Of a stretch of 33,997 nucleotides of DNA, positions 1 to 7,274 are shown piece by piece (the stretch's first letter is position 1; every line of letters begins with the position of its first letter). Source of the DNA: Methanofastidiosum methylothiophilum (lineage in GTDB: Archaea; Methanobacteriota_B; Thermococci; Methanofastidiosales; Methanofastidiosaceae). The stretch spans positions 1 through 33,997 of the forward strand of contig LNJE01000015.1 in assembly GCA_001587635.1 (NCBI GenBank), given 5' to 3'. Both the position numbers and the translations under genes were made by a program. The notes beneath the pieces were generated by a model. That model ran no database searches, was not told where the DNA came from, and saw only the letters and a program-made list of their open reading frames with translations.

Positions 1-259
1 AAAGAGTTTCTATCTTCCCNTGNCCATAGTTATGTGTTTCATCTATTGGATTTTTTATATAGCGAAAACAAAGGATGACNACAACATCTGAAGCAAGGTC
101 TGAAAGGGAGTGTGCAGCATCTGCNACCATTGCAGCGCTCTGGCCAATGATCCCGGCTAGGAACTTAAAGGCAGTTAAGATAATATTTACAATTAGGCCG
201 TTATAGGTGACTTTGACACCNTTNTTTGCCCTGNCTTCACTTTCTTNTGCCCTACCCAT
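1..259 (-). CDS. Cation diffusion facilitator (CDF) metal transporter, N-terminal part
   Basis: Reading leftwards from the ATG at 259, the frame stays open to the window edge (about 86 residues), so only the N-terminus is present. After a short polar start come the first membrane segment (TYNGLIVNIILTAFKFLAGI) and the hallmark second one with ADAAHSLSDLASD, whose His and Asp residues form the transport-site metal ligands of CDF proteins. The GKIE motif that normally follows is also visible. The family exports divalent metals such as Zn, Fe or Mn in exchange for protons; the metal cannot be told from this part. An AGAGGT sequence lies directly before the ATG. Eight undetermined bases fall in the frame, six at third codon positions. 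It is divergent from the secreted-protein gene to its right. Confidence 0.9.
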   Translation of the reverse strand, partial: MGRAXESEXRAXXGVKVTYNGLIVNIILTAFKFLAGIIGQSAAMXADAAHSLSDLASDVXVILCFRYIKNPIDETHNYXXGKIETL

Positions 260-474
260 ACCTCTTTAATACTCTGCNATTATTAAATATTTTTGCTTTA
301 ATCATAATGCNGCTACAGCTCAAAATAATATTTATTCCAATAAAATGATTGTTTAACAATTTAGCTTCTGTTNAAAGAATCTGGCATTTATATGGGTAAA
401 TGACTAAATTAAGTTAGGCGAAACATTTAAAAAGAATAACATCCGCATTATAACAACAATAGTGGTGACTAATT
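260..474. promoter_or_regulatory. Divergent intergenic region between the CDF gene and a secreted-protein gene
   Basis: This 215-base AT-rich stretch contains three undetermined bases and no ORF that I can support. A TATA-like sequence (catttaaaaag, about 423-433) is well placed to serve the rightward gene, and GGTGA at 464-468 is its ribosome binding site, six bases before ATG 475. Confidence 0.4.
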
Positions 475-1247
475 ATGAAAAAGATAATAGCTGTTTTGAT
501 AAGCTTGTTGTTTGTTGCAAGCACTTTGGGATTGCTTCTGTATTAGGAAAAAGTGGTGGCCCAGACAACTTTGGCTACATATTTATAGACTCAAATGATG
601 ATCCTTCTCTTAAAAATCATTATCCATGGATTGAAATAAAAGATACTGGAACTAAAATCACATCTTGGGATACTGGAGGGTGTGATGATGGATACAAAAC
701 GGGCATACCTCTTGGATTTGACTTTAGGTATTATGGTAACAATTACAACAAAGTTAACATAATGACAAACGGCTGGATAAACTTTGCTACTCCTGACACT
801 TGGTATCCAAGTTCTCCTTTTCCAACTTCAGACAGTTATGTTGACCCAATATCGCTTTTTGGGAGAGACATATACCCTTGTTGTTCAGATAGTGGCGTTT
901 ACTATGAGACTCTAATAAAGAATGGAGGAAAAATTTTTGTTGTGGAGTATTTCCAAGTTCCCAAATGTTGCGATTGTAATAATGAGAGGTATACGGTCCA
1001 ATTACAGCTTCATGAAGGATCAAATAACATAATTTTCTTGTACAAGACTACACACACATATACTCCTTATATTGGCATTGAGGGAAAAAATCAAACAGAT
1101 GGCCTAACATATATGCTAAACCAAAATCCTGGCGATGGAACTGTAATACTATTTAATTACCCCGGCTCCCCACGATATCCCCAATCAGGAGTTCTTCCCA
1201 TTGATAATATACTAAAGATCCTAAAAAAGAACAAAGACAAGGAATAA
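475..1247 (+). CDS. Secreted beta-sandwich protein, frameshifted in the signal peptide
   Basis: The start is ATG 475, preceded by GGTGA with a six-base spacer; it encodes a textbook signal peptide (MKKIIAVLISLLFVASTLG). That frame stops at 544-546, while the mature protein continues one frame back, to 1247. Joining the frames at TTTGGGA (525-531) gives an uninterrupted protein of about 257 residues: signal peptide, then IASVLGKSGGPDNFGYIF and onward. The mature part resembles the beta-sandwich domain of many secreted bacterial and archaeal proteins (GPDxFGY...DS, then IPLGFDFRYYGNNY and MTNGWINF). Several Cys residues (CC, CCDC) suggest disulfides or metal. The tail LPIDNILKILKKNKDKE matches the tails of two other secreted proteins here. 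A GTG at 462 would give a longer frame, but its N-terminus makes no sense as an exported protein. Base error, pseudogene and programmed -1 frameshift all remain possible. Confidence 0.75.
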
Positions 1248-1290
1248 ATTTATTTTTTCTTTTCTATTATTTTCTTATTATTTTTAAATC
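1248..1290 (+). terminator. T-rich archaeal terminator
   Basis: Directly after the TAA of the secreted beta-sandwich gene, successive T runs (tttattttttcttttc and following) form a typical archaeal oligo-T termination region without a hairpin. Similar tracts follow the genes ending at 2553, 14722, 15559 and 16418. Confidence 0.5.
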
Positions 1291-1402
1291 AAGCTTTATT
1301 CTTTCTGGTCTTAAAAAGATTAACGCCAAACTTAACAGGTCGATTTTAATCTAATAATTACTAATACTTTGGAATCTACATATGTTTAATCAAGAAATTC
1401 AA

Positions 1403-1422
1403 TTTTTTCCATAAAATATGGA
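1403..1422. promoter_or_regulatory. Palindrome TCCATA-AAA-TATGGA upstream of the beta-propeller gene
   Basis: A perfect 6-3-6 inverted repeat (1408-1422) is preceded by a T run, giving TTTTTTCCATA. The same T-run-CCATA half-site occurs in the promoters at about 9697 and 13593-13626. It lies roughly 65-80 bases before ATG 1486, upstream of the AT-rich TATA-like sequence (about 1450-1470), so it could be an activator or repressor site. Its function is inferred only from the repeat and its position. Confidence 0.35.
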
Positions 1423-1485
1423 TTAATTGCAAGCAAAATGCATAAAGTTAAATAGATTAAATTTATTTTATGACAGGGAGATATT

Positions 1486-2553
1486 ATGAATAAATCTCTA
1501 AAAATATTTTTAATTATGGTTATTCTCACTTTTGTCACGTTTTCGGGAGTCTTAGGAACTAAAGTTATTTCTGAAGAAGAGAGGTTAACAAAAGAGACTA
1601 CTGCAATAGGCGCTATTTCTTTTCCAGCAATTTACGGCAATATTGTGGTATGGGCTGACAATAGAGGCGGCGGCAACTCGAACATCTGGGGCTACAATCT
1701 AAAGACAAAGACAGAATTCCAGATATCAGACTCAGGCAATGCCAAGTTTCCAGCAATTTACGGCGACATCGTCGTCTGGTCTGACAATATAAACGGAAAC
1801 TATGGTATCTACGGCTACAATCTAAAGACCAAGGAAAGATTCCAAGTATCTGACTCAGGCAATGCTGTATTTCCAGCAATTTACGGCAATATTGTGGTAT
1901 GGGCTGACAATAGAGGCGGCAACTCGAACATCTTTGGCTGCAATCTGAAGACAAAGACAGAATTCCAGATATCAGACTCAGGCAACGTTATTCCATATCC
2001 AGCAATTTACGGCGACATCGTCGTCTGGTCTGACAATATAAACGGAAACTTCAACATCTACGGCTACAATCTAAATACCCAGGAAAGATTCCAAGTATCT
2101 GACTCAGGCAATGCTATGTACCCAGCAATATACGGCGACATCGTAGTCTGGACTAAAGTCGATAATAATGAAAATAAAGCTGACATATGGGGATACAATC
2201 TAAAGACCAAGGAAAGATTCCAGATAACAGAATCAAATGATGCTGGAGTTCCAGCAATATACGGTGATATTGTTGTATGGATTGGAGGGATACAGTTTGA
2301 AAATACTGAAAATATTGACATCTTTGGCTACAATCTAAAGACCAAGGAAAGATTCCAGATCACAAAATCAGGCAAAGCTATACTTCCAGAAATATATTGT
2401 GACCGTGTGGTCTGGCTTGACTATAGAGATGGCAACATTTATGGACTTCTCGACGTCTATATAATTTATCTCGATGTTGTTTGTGGGGAAACTAACAACT
2501 CACTTCCAATGAACTGGATCATGAAAAAGTTTGGCCTTGGCAACAAAGAATAA
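1486..2553 (+). CDS. Secreted seven-repeat beta-propeller surface protein
   Basis: This 355-residue protein begins with a signal peptide (MNKSLKIFLIMVILTFVTFSGVLG). It then has seven repeats of about 42 residues of the form PAIYGDIVVWxDN...IxGYNLKTKxxFQ.SDSGNA, as in TolB/YWTD-like propellers of archaeal surface proteins; seven repeats suit a seven-bladed propeller. Repeats 1 and 3, and 2 and 4, are nearly identical pairs, down to the DNA. The last repeat is degenerate and leads into CGETNNSLPMNWIMKKFGLGNKE, whose LPMN tail is shared with proteins ending at 1247 and 14722. GGGAGA, four bases before the ATG, is the ribosome binding site. It is probably extracellular and may bind ligands or other cells; no catalytic motif is visible. 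Confidence 0.9.
   Translation: MNKSLKIFLIMVILTFVTFSGVLGTKVISEEERLTKETTAIGAISFPAIYGNIVVWADNRGGGNSNIWGYNLKTKTEFQISDSGNAKFPAIYGDIVVWSDNINGNYGIYGYNLKTKERFQVSDSGNAVFPAIYGNIVVWADNRGGNSNIFGCNLKTKTEFQISDSGNVIPYPAIYGDIVVWSDNINGNFNIYGYNLNTQERFQVSDSGNAMYPAIYGDIVVWTKVDNNENKADIWGYNLKTKERFQITESNDAGVPAIYGDIVVWIGGIQFENTENIDIFGYNLKTKERFQITKSGKAILPEIYCDRVVWLDYRDGNIYGLLDVYIIYLDVVCGETNNSLPMNWIMKKFGLGNKE
1621..2380 (+). repeat. Tandem in-frame repeats encoding propeller blades
   Basis: Units of about 125-130 bases are repeated in tandem. The strongest identity is between every second unit: a stretch of about 50 bases beginning tttccagcaatttacggc at 1621 recurs exactly at 1870, a spacing of 249 bases (83 codons). 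This indicates duplication of a two-blade unit after the original blade amplification. Confidence 0.85.
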
Positions 2554-2590
2554 CTTTATTTATTTTTTTCTTTTCTCTTCTTAAAATTAA
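2554..2590 (+). terminator. T-rich terminator after the propeller gene
   Basis: The stop codon is followed at once by ctttatttatttttttctttt, a T-tract terminator of archaeal type. The opposing tRNA-Thr transcript ends at 2644, so both transcripts end in this short AT-rich gap. Confidence 0.5.
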
Positions 2591-2643
2591 GGCCATTCTA
2601 AGTTATATTATAAGTAGCCCTAGGTTTAATAGCTAAAAGAATA

Positions 2644-2715
2644 AGCCCTGGGCGGGGATTGAACCCGCGATCTCCTGCTTACCAAGCAGGCACTATACCA
2701 CTAAGCTACCAGGGC
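2644..2715 (-). tRNA. tRNA-Thr (anticodon GGT)
   Basis: On the minus strand the acceptor arms GCCCTGG and CCAGGGC pair over 7 bp. The anticodon arm is CCTGC-TTGGTAA-GCAGG with anticodon GGT, reading ACC and ACT threonine codons. The T arm is GCGGG-TTCAATC-CCCGC, and the D arm begins GCTTAGTGG. There is no intron and no encoded CCA; the discriminator base is T. It lies just downstream of the thiolation operon on the same strand and has its own TATA-like box. Confidence 0.97.
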
Positions 2716-2736
2716 ACAAGTTTTAGATTTTCATAG

Positions 2737-2746
2737 TATTATAAAA
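2737..2746 (-). promoter_or_regulatory. TATA-like box of tRNA-Thr
   Basis: On the minus strand, TTTTATAATA is centred about 27 bases upstream of the tRNA 5' end, the normal TATA spacing for archaeal RNA genes. This supports an independent promoter. Confidence 0.45.
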
Positions 2747-2776
2747 GGTTTTTCTATATAAAATGATGAGAATCAT

Positions 2777-3676
2777 CTATTTTCCCAAAATTTTGCACCC
2801 CATACAGACACCATCCATTGTAGGTTCCCCGCATATCTTGCATGCCCCAATGGATTCAGGGATAAAGCACTTGTTTAAGGCTGGAAGGATTTTATCGTAT
2901 CCAGATAAAAGAGAGTATTTAGTAGTTGGCCTCAAGTCTTCCATTTTATCAAGAAACTTCCCCACTTCCCCTCTCATAGCGTAAACAGCATAGGGGCACT
3001 CCGATGAGTCAAAGATCAGTTTATTATTCAAGGCAAAGATTACTATTTCTTTTTCTAAAAAATATCTGAGCGGTTTGATCCTTTCAACAAACTTGTCGCT
3101 GATCTTTTTATAGTAGTTTTGCCCTCTTGAAAATCTTATGATGTCCCCTCTCATGAGATTCATTATTACAGACTGGCCCTCATCGTCAAGATTGTGCCCT
3201 GTGGCAAGCTTAGTGCAGGACAACTCTCTTGCTTTCTTGTTTAGTAAATACCTTCGTAAAACTCCACATGTAGAACAAGCGTTTTCCTTGTTGTTTTCCA
3301 CAAATATATCTAAGGTCTTATCAAAATTATCTTTAAACGATTCTATATGGTAGCTTATCTCTAGCCTCTCAAGCTGTGCCTTTGCAGCATCAAGTGTAAG
3401 ATTCCTATACCCAGATATCCCCTCGTCAATAATAATGGCTTCCATCTGAAATGGGTACCTTAGTTGTAACTTTTTTAATAGGTATGCAAGAGTGATACTG
3501 TCTTTCCCACCGCTTACAGCAACAGCGACCTTTTCATTCTTTTTTATTAGCTGCTCTTCTCGCACCCCTCGCATGAATTTTTTAATAAAATGGGTATTGA
3601 AATGGTCCCCACAGTAATACTGGCCTGACTGTCTTTGAAAATAGATTGCATCTTTTCTACACCTTGAGCACTTCAA
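2777..3676 (-). CDS. ncsA: tRNA 2-thiolation ATPase, NcsA/TtuA/Ctu1 family
   Basis: The 299-residue protein has the complete architecture of cytosolic tRNA thiolases: an N-terminal zinc finger (CSRC near residue 3, with C and H at about 22-25), the PP-loop SGGKDS (about 55-60), the catalytic CSTCGVLRR (about 134-142), TGHNLDDEGQS, and a C-terminal double CxxC zinc finger. The family adenylates U34 (or U54) of tRNA and inserts sulfur delivered by a ubiquitin-like carrier. The gene directly upstream encodes such a carrier, which supports the role. The start is TTG, immediately after the carrier's TAA. The ribosome binding site AGGTGG is formed by the two terminal Gly codons of the carrier. Assignment to the family is firm; which uridine is modified is not decided. 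Confidence 0.92.
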   Translation of the reverse strand: MKCSRCRKDAIYFQRQSGQYYCGDHFNTHFIKKFMRGVREEQLIKKNEKVAVAVSGGKDSITLAYLLKKLQLRYPFQMEAIIIDEGISGYRNLTLDAAKAQLERLEISYHIESFKDNFDKTLDIFVENNKENACSTCGVLRRYLLNKKARELSCTKLATGHNLDDEGQSVIMNLMRGDIIRFSRGQNYYKKISDKFVERIKPLRYFLEKEIVIFALNNKLIFDSSECPYAVYAMRGEVGKFLDKMEDLRPTTKYSLLSGYDKILPALNKCFIPESIGACKICGEPTMDGVCMGCKILGK

Positions 3677-3871
3677 TTAACCACCTGAAGCAACTGTGAA
3701 TAACTCCAAAGTGTCCCCTTTAGATAGGGATTCATCCTCACAGACTATCTTGCCATTTTTTATCGCGACATACTGTTCTTTCAGTATGGATAGCTTTGAG
3801 AATACCTCAGAAACATTATCTGCTTCTATTTCAAGACTCTTCTTGTCCCGTAAAAAAACTACCTTTATCAT
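3677..3871 (-). CDS. Ubiquitin-like sulfur carrier (ThiS/MoaD/SAMP type) ending in Gly-Gly
   Basis: This 64-residue beta-grasp protein ends in ELFTVASGG, and the C-terminal diglycine is where sulfur is loaded as a thiocarboxylate by an E1-like enzyme. Its size is close to that of SAMP2 and TtuB. It sits 4 bases after the site-2 protease stop and abuts the NcsA-type thiolase, so the likely role is sulfur donor for tRNA thiolation. As with SAMP2 it may also be conjugated to proteins. ThiS or MoaD roles are less likely because no thiamine or molybdopterin gene is nearby. The E1-like activating enzyme is not in the window. Confidence 0.88.
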   Translation of the reverse strand: MIKVVFLRDKKSLEIEADNVSEVFSKLSILKEQYVAIKNGKIVCEDESLSKGDTLELFTVASGG

Positions 3872-3875
3872 AATA

Positions 3876-4982
3876 TCATAAAAATGAAGGCAGGATATTT
3901 AATGCAAAAAGCAGTATGCCAATTACTGCAAATATCTTCTGAATTGCATTAGAATTTGCCTCACTAAACCTTGTATCAACTATCTCTTTGAATATCTTTC
4001 CCCCGTCAAACAAAAATGGGAGTGGAAAGAGGTTGATTAAACCTATGTTGAAGTTCAAGAGGAAAATCCAGAACAACATCCCACTGATGGGTGTCAGAAC
4101 TTTCATACTAATCTTGGAGGTATAGTTTTGTGAAGTCACAATACCGATGTAGCCTTTCCCAGGCTCCCTTGGGTGATTGCTTAGTGCGACACTAAATGTG
4201 CCTTTGTCGGTAATTATGTTTAATTGATCCCCCGGTTTTGTGTTCTGCATGATGTCATAAAAATTCTGCAAAGTCTCAATTTTTATTCCGTTTATTTCAT
4301 TTATTATGTTCCCCTCAGACAAGACTCCAAAAGCACTTGATGAGCCTTCTATTGAAACAATTTTGATGCCAGAGGGCGTCAGTAGGGGATTTATTAAACC
4401 CACTATAAGTATGAATGTAATCAATGCTGTTACAAAATTTCCCATGGATCCAGCGGCATAGACCTTTAATCTTGTGAGCCTCGATGTCGTCTTTAGCTCT
4501 TCCTCATCTGGCTCAACAAAAGCGCCTGGTATAGCGATAAATAGGGCAAGCCCCACAGACTTTAAGCTAATGTTATTGGCCCTTGCTATTATACCGTGGG
4601 AGCCTTCATGAACAAGCAGCACTACAATAAGCCCTATCAAGCTGTACCAAAATGGGACGGTGACCCCTGGTATCACAAATCCCACCCCTGGGGCTGGTTC
4701 AGGTGAAATTAAGACTTTGATGGCATTAGAAAATAAAAAGTAAAAGACAGTTATCATGCCTAAAACTGCAGCACCTATGCCTACAATGCTATAGGCCGCC
4801 CAGAACTTTTTGCCTTTCTTTGAAACATTGTCAATAAAATCGTTAAACTTCCTAGTTCTCCACAAAAGAATGATGCCTTGAAAATCGACCCCGTACTTTG
4901 ATAGGTCATGCCTTTTATTAGCCTCTGAAAGGACTACCCAGAACATAATTATGCTTATAAGCACTACATAAAGTGGATTCAT
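3876..4982 (-). CDS. Site-2 protease family membrane metalloprotease with PDZ domain
   Basis: The 368-residue protein is a polytopic membrane protein with the zinc motif HEGSH at residues 125-129 (the HExxH of peptidase family M50) and the second catalytic motif as LFPLPFLFDGG (about 318-328), a variant of NPxPxLDGG. Between them lie the archaeal S2P signature VEPDEEELK, a membrane segment (AAGSMGNFVTALITFILIVG) and a PDZ-like domain (about 205-290). Such enzymes cut membrane-bound substrates inside the bilayer, often releasing regulators. It is the first gene of an apparent operon with the sulfur carrier and thiolase, and is divergent from the nucleotidyltransferase at 5032. No partner substrate is evident. 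Confidence 0.9.
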   Translation of the reverse strand: MNPLYVVLISIIMFWVVLSEANKRHDLSKYGVDFQGIILLWRTRKFNDFIDNVSKKGKKFWAAYSIVGIGAAVLGMITVFYFLFSNAIKVLISPEPAPGVGFVIPGVTVPFWYSLIGLIVVLLVHEGSHGIIARANNISLKSVGLALFIAIPGAFVEPDEEELKTTSRLTRLKVYAAGSMGNFVTALITFILIVGLINPLLTPSGIKIVSIEGSSSAFGVLSEGNIINEINGIKIETLQNFYDIMQNTKPGDQLNIITDKGTFSVALSNHPREPGKGYIGIVTSQNYTSKISMKVLTPISGMLFWIFLLNFNIGLINLFPLPFLFDGGKIFKEIVDTRFSEANSNAIQKIFAVIGILLFALNILPSFL

Positions 4983-5031
4983 ACCAGATTCCTAAGATAA
5001 TGATTTATATTTCTAACTGTAATTTTTTATA

Positions 5032-5715
5032 ATGAAGGAGAAAACTGTCCCGTTTCACAGGAGGAAAGTGGTCTATAACGATGAAAACTGGCGGCTACTT
5101 TCTAAGATAAGGTCAAAGGCGCTTACGGTCATGGAAAGGATATCGGAGTTTCAACCAATTCTTTATGGTTCTGTTGCAAGAGGGGATGTGCACAAAGGCT
5201 CAGATATTGACTTTTTTATAGACCACATACCTGAAACTTACCTTTTAGAGATGGCGTTTGATGATATCGGGATTAAGGAACGGCACATCATTCAGGCGAC
5301 CCCTTGGCACCTTGTCAAGGGCTCAATTACCCTATTTAGCGGGGAAACGATAACTTTCCCCATAACTGAGTCAAAGGTTAAGGAGATTGAATTTTACTAT
5401 TTTGGGGGGGCAATTGAGTTTGAAGATTTGAAGGAGGATAAGAGGGTGCCCGGCGTGGACAAGAGGCTCATATTGATTAGGCCAACTGAAGAGGGGCATA
5501 TTGAAGAGGATATAACTGGGAGGGAAGCCCAAGTGTCAAAACTCCTTAATGTATCAATTGATATTGTGAGGGAGCGGTCCCAAGTTCTAAACAGAAGGGA
5601 TAGGATAGGTAGGACCGGCGTATACCTTAACAGAAGGCTTATGCTTGATGAATCCTTTGAGCAAGTCTTAAAAGAGATATCAGATAAAGATTCAAACGTG
5701 AGACGGAGAGGTTAG
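5032..5715 (+). CDS. Nucleotidyltransferase-fold protein
   Basis: The protein has 227 residues. The motif LYGSVARGDVHKGSDIDFFI (about 45-63) is the GS-x-D-x-D active site of the polymerase-beta/minimal nucleotidyltransferase superfamily, with Asp58 and Asp60 as metal ligands. The rest matches archaeal predicted nucleotidyltransferases of about this size whose substrate is unknown. Its stop is two bases before the lysS ATG, and a GGAGAGG inside its 3' end serves as the lysS ribosome binding site, so the two are co-transcribed. Its own start follows a short, possibly leaderless, upstream region with a TATA-like tttatatt. Confidence 0.85.
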   Translation: MKEKTVPFHRRKVVYNDENWRLLSKIRSKALTVMERISEFQPILYGSVARGDVHKGSDIDFFIDHIPETYLLEMAFDDIGIKERHIIQATPWHLVKGSITLFSGETITFPITESKVKEIEFYYFGGAIEFEDLKEDKRVPGVDKRLILIRPTEEGHIEEDITGREAQVSKLLNVSIDIVRERSQVLNRRDRIGRTGVYLNRRLMLDESFEQVLKEISDKDSNVRRRG

Positions 5716-5717
5716 AC

Positions 5718-7274
5718 ATGCATTGGGCNCTGACTTTTGCTGAAAGAATTATTGCTGAAAGAGGAGAGAAGAAAGAATACGTGTGTGAATCAGGGATTAC
5801 NCCCTCTGGATTCTGTCACATAGGCCACTTTAGGGAGGCCATTACCACAAGCCTAGTAGCGCTTGCATTAAAGGACATGGGGCATAATTCCCGACATATA
5901 CATATATGGGANGATTATGATAGATTTAGGAAAGTTCCATCAAATGTTCCATCTAACTATTCTGATTACATTGGCCTTCCTGACTATAAGGTGCCTGATC
6001 CGGAAGGCTGCCATAGTTCGTTTGCCGATCATTTCATNGAGCCTTTTGAGGTGTCACTTTCCGAAGCAGGGATGAAACCTGATTTTTTAAGGGCCTCTGA
6101 CCTATACAAAAAAGGCATCTACAAGAATAACATCAAGATATCCCTAGATAAGAGNGGGAAGCTAATTGAAATATTGAACAGCCAAAGAGGNGGGGAGAAA
6201 CTGGATTCTAACTGGTATCCTGTTTCTATTTATTGCCCTAGCTGCGGGAAGGATTTGACTAAAATCAAATCTTTTGATGGAGAATANGCTCTTGATTATT
6301 CATGTAAATGCGGCTTTGAAGAAACTGTCGATATAAGGAAGGCAAACTACGTAAAACTAAAATGGAGGGTTGACTGGCCATCAAGGTGGGCTGAGTTGGG
6401 GGTTGATTATGANCCTTATGGGAAGGATCATGGCACGCAAGGCGGCAGCGCTGATACAGGACAAAGGGTCATACAGGAGATATTCAATAAACCCCCAATT
6501 ATCGGTGTGACTTATGAGTTCGTATCTTTAAAAGGTGCAGCNGGCAAGATGTCATCTTCCAAGGGGAATGTTATCCTCCCATCAGACATCCTCTCTGTCA
6601 TGGAGCCAGATGTNTTCAGGTATTTGTTTGTGAAGACTAAACCGGCTAAGGAATTAAAGATTGCCTTAGACCTTGATTTTCTAAATGCTTATGATGAGTT
6701 TGATAGGGTTGAGGCCACNTATTTCAGTGATGAGGAGATAGATAAGAGGGATAAGTATGACAAGCTCTATGAATTTTCTAANATNTGGGGTTATAACAGT
6801 CTACCAGCACAACCATCCTTTAGATTCATGTCAGTCCTTGTGCAGATAACTTCCGATATCGATAGGATCATTAAGATCCTACAAAAAGAAGGNCATATAA
6901 AAAATGAGCTTTCTAGTTTGGATATTGAGAGNATAAAAACAAGGGCAAAACTTGCAGCAAANTGGGTTAGGCTTTANGCNCCTGAGATGATAAAGTTTCA
7001 GCTGTTGGATTNGCCACCAGATGTAGAGCTTTTGAGGGAACAAAAAGAGGGGCTTAGGATGATATCTGATATTCTCCAGGAAGAGGGTGATATAACAGAT
7101 GTTGAGCTCCACAATAAGATATATGAGATTACAGCCAAAATTCCCATAGAGCCAAAAATACTCTTTGGAGCCATATACCAAGTTTTGATTGGCAAGGATT
7201 CTGGCCCTAAAGCAGCGGCGTTCATAAATGCGCTTGAAAAAGACTTTGTAGTTGAGAGATTTAGGAGTTACTGA
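5718..7274 (+). CDS. lysS: Lysyl-tRNA synthetase, class I
   Basis: This 518-residue enzyme attaches lysine to tRNA-Lys. It is the class I type typical of euryarchaea, not the class II LysRS of most bacteria and eukaryotes. HIGH is at residues 34-37 and KMSSSKG at about 277-283. A zinc site is visible as CPSC (173-176) plus CKC (196-198). The C-terminal alpha-helical cage for the anticodon follows. Length fits the family. Nineteen undetermined bases lie in the frame; 18 are at third codon positions and one at a second position, so most unknown residues can be guessed (for example GCN is Ala). The last 14 bases overlap the convergent FG-GAP gene. Confidence 0.97.
   Translation: MHWXLTFAERIIAERGEKKEYVCESGIXPSGFCHIGHFREAITTSLVALALKDMGHNSRHIHIWXDYDRFRKVPSNVPSNYSDYIGLPDYKVPDPEGCHSSFADHFXEPFEVSLSEAGMKPDFLRASDLYKKGIYKNNIKISLDKXGKLIEILNSQRXGEKLDSNWYPVSIYCPSCGKDLTKIKSFDGEXALDYSCKCGFEETVDIRKANYVKLKWRVDWPSRWAELGVDYXPYGKDHGTQGGSADTGQRVIQEIFNKPPIIGVTYEFVSLKGAXGKMSSSKGNVILPSDILSVMEPDXFRYLFVKTKPAKELKIALDLDFLNAYDEFDRVEAXYFSDEEIDKRDKYDKLYEFSXXWGYNSLPAQPSFRFMSVLVQITSDIDRIIKILQKEXHIKNELSSLDIEXIKTRAKLAAXWVRLXXPEMIKFQLLDXPPDVELLREQKEGLRMISDILQEEGDITDVELHNKIYEITAKIPIEPKILFGAIYQVLIGKDSGPKAAAFINALEKDFVVERFRSY

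Noticed and set aside
399..413. Fifteen bases (aatgactaaattaag) repeated at 15634-15648, before another secreted-protein gene
   Set aside because: In DNA this AT-rich, a few 15-base matches are expected by chance over 34 kb, and the flanks do not match.
462..546. GTG 462 as start of the secreted beta-sandwich gene
   Set aside because: It gives a charged, Cys-rich N-terminus with no export signal, while ATG 475 in the other frame has a ribosome binding site and a perfect signal peptide.
1621..2380. CRISPR-like spacing of repeats
   Set aside because: The repeats lie in frame inside one gene and encode propeller blades; no separate spacers exist. I saw no CRISPR array elsewhere.
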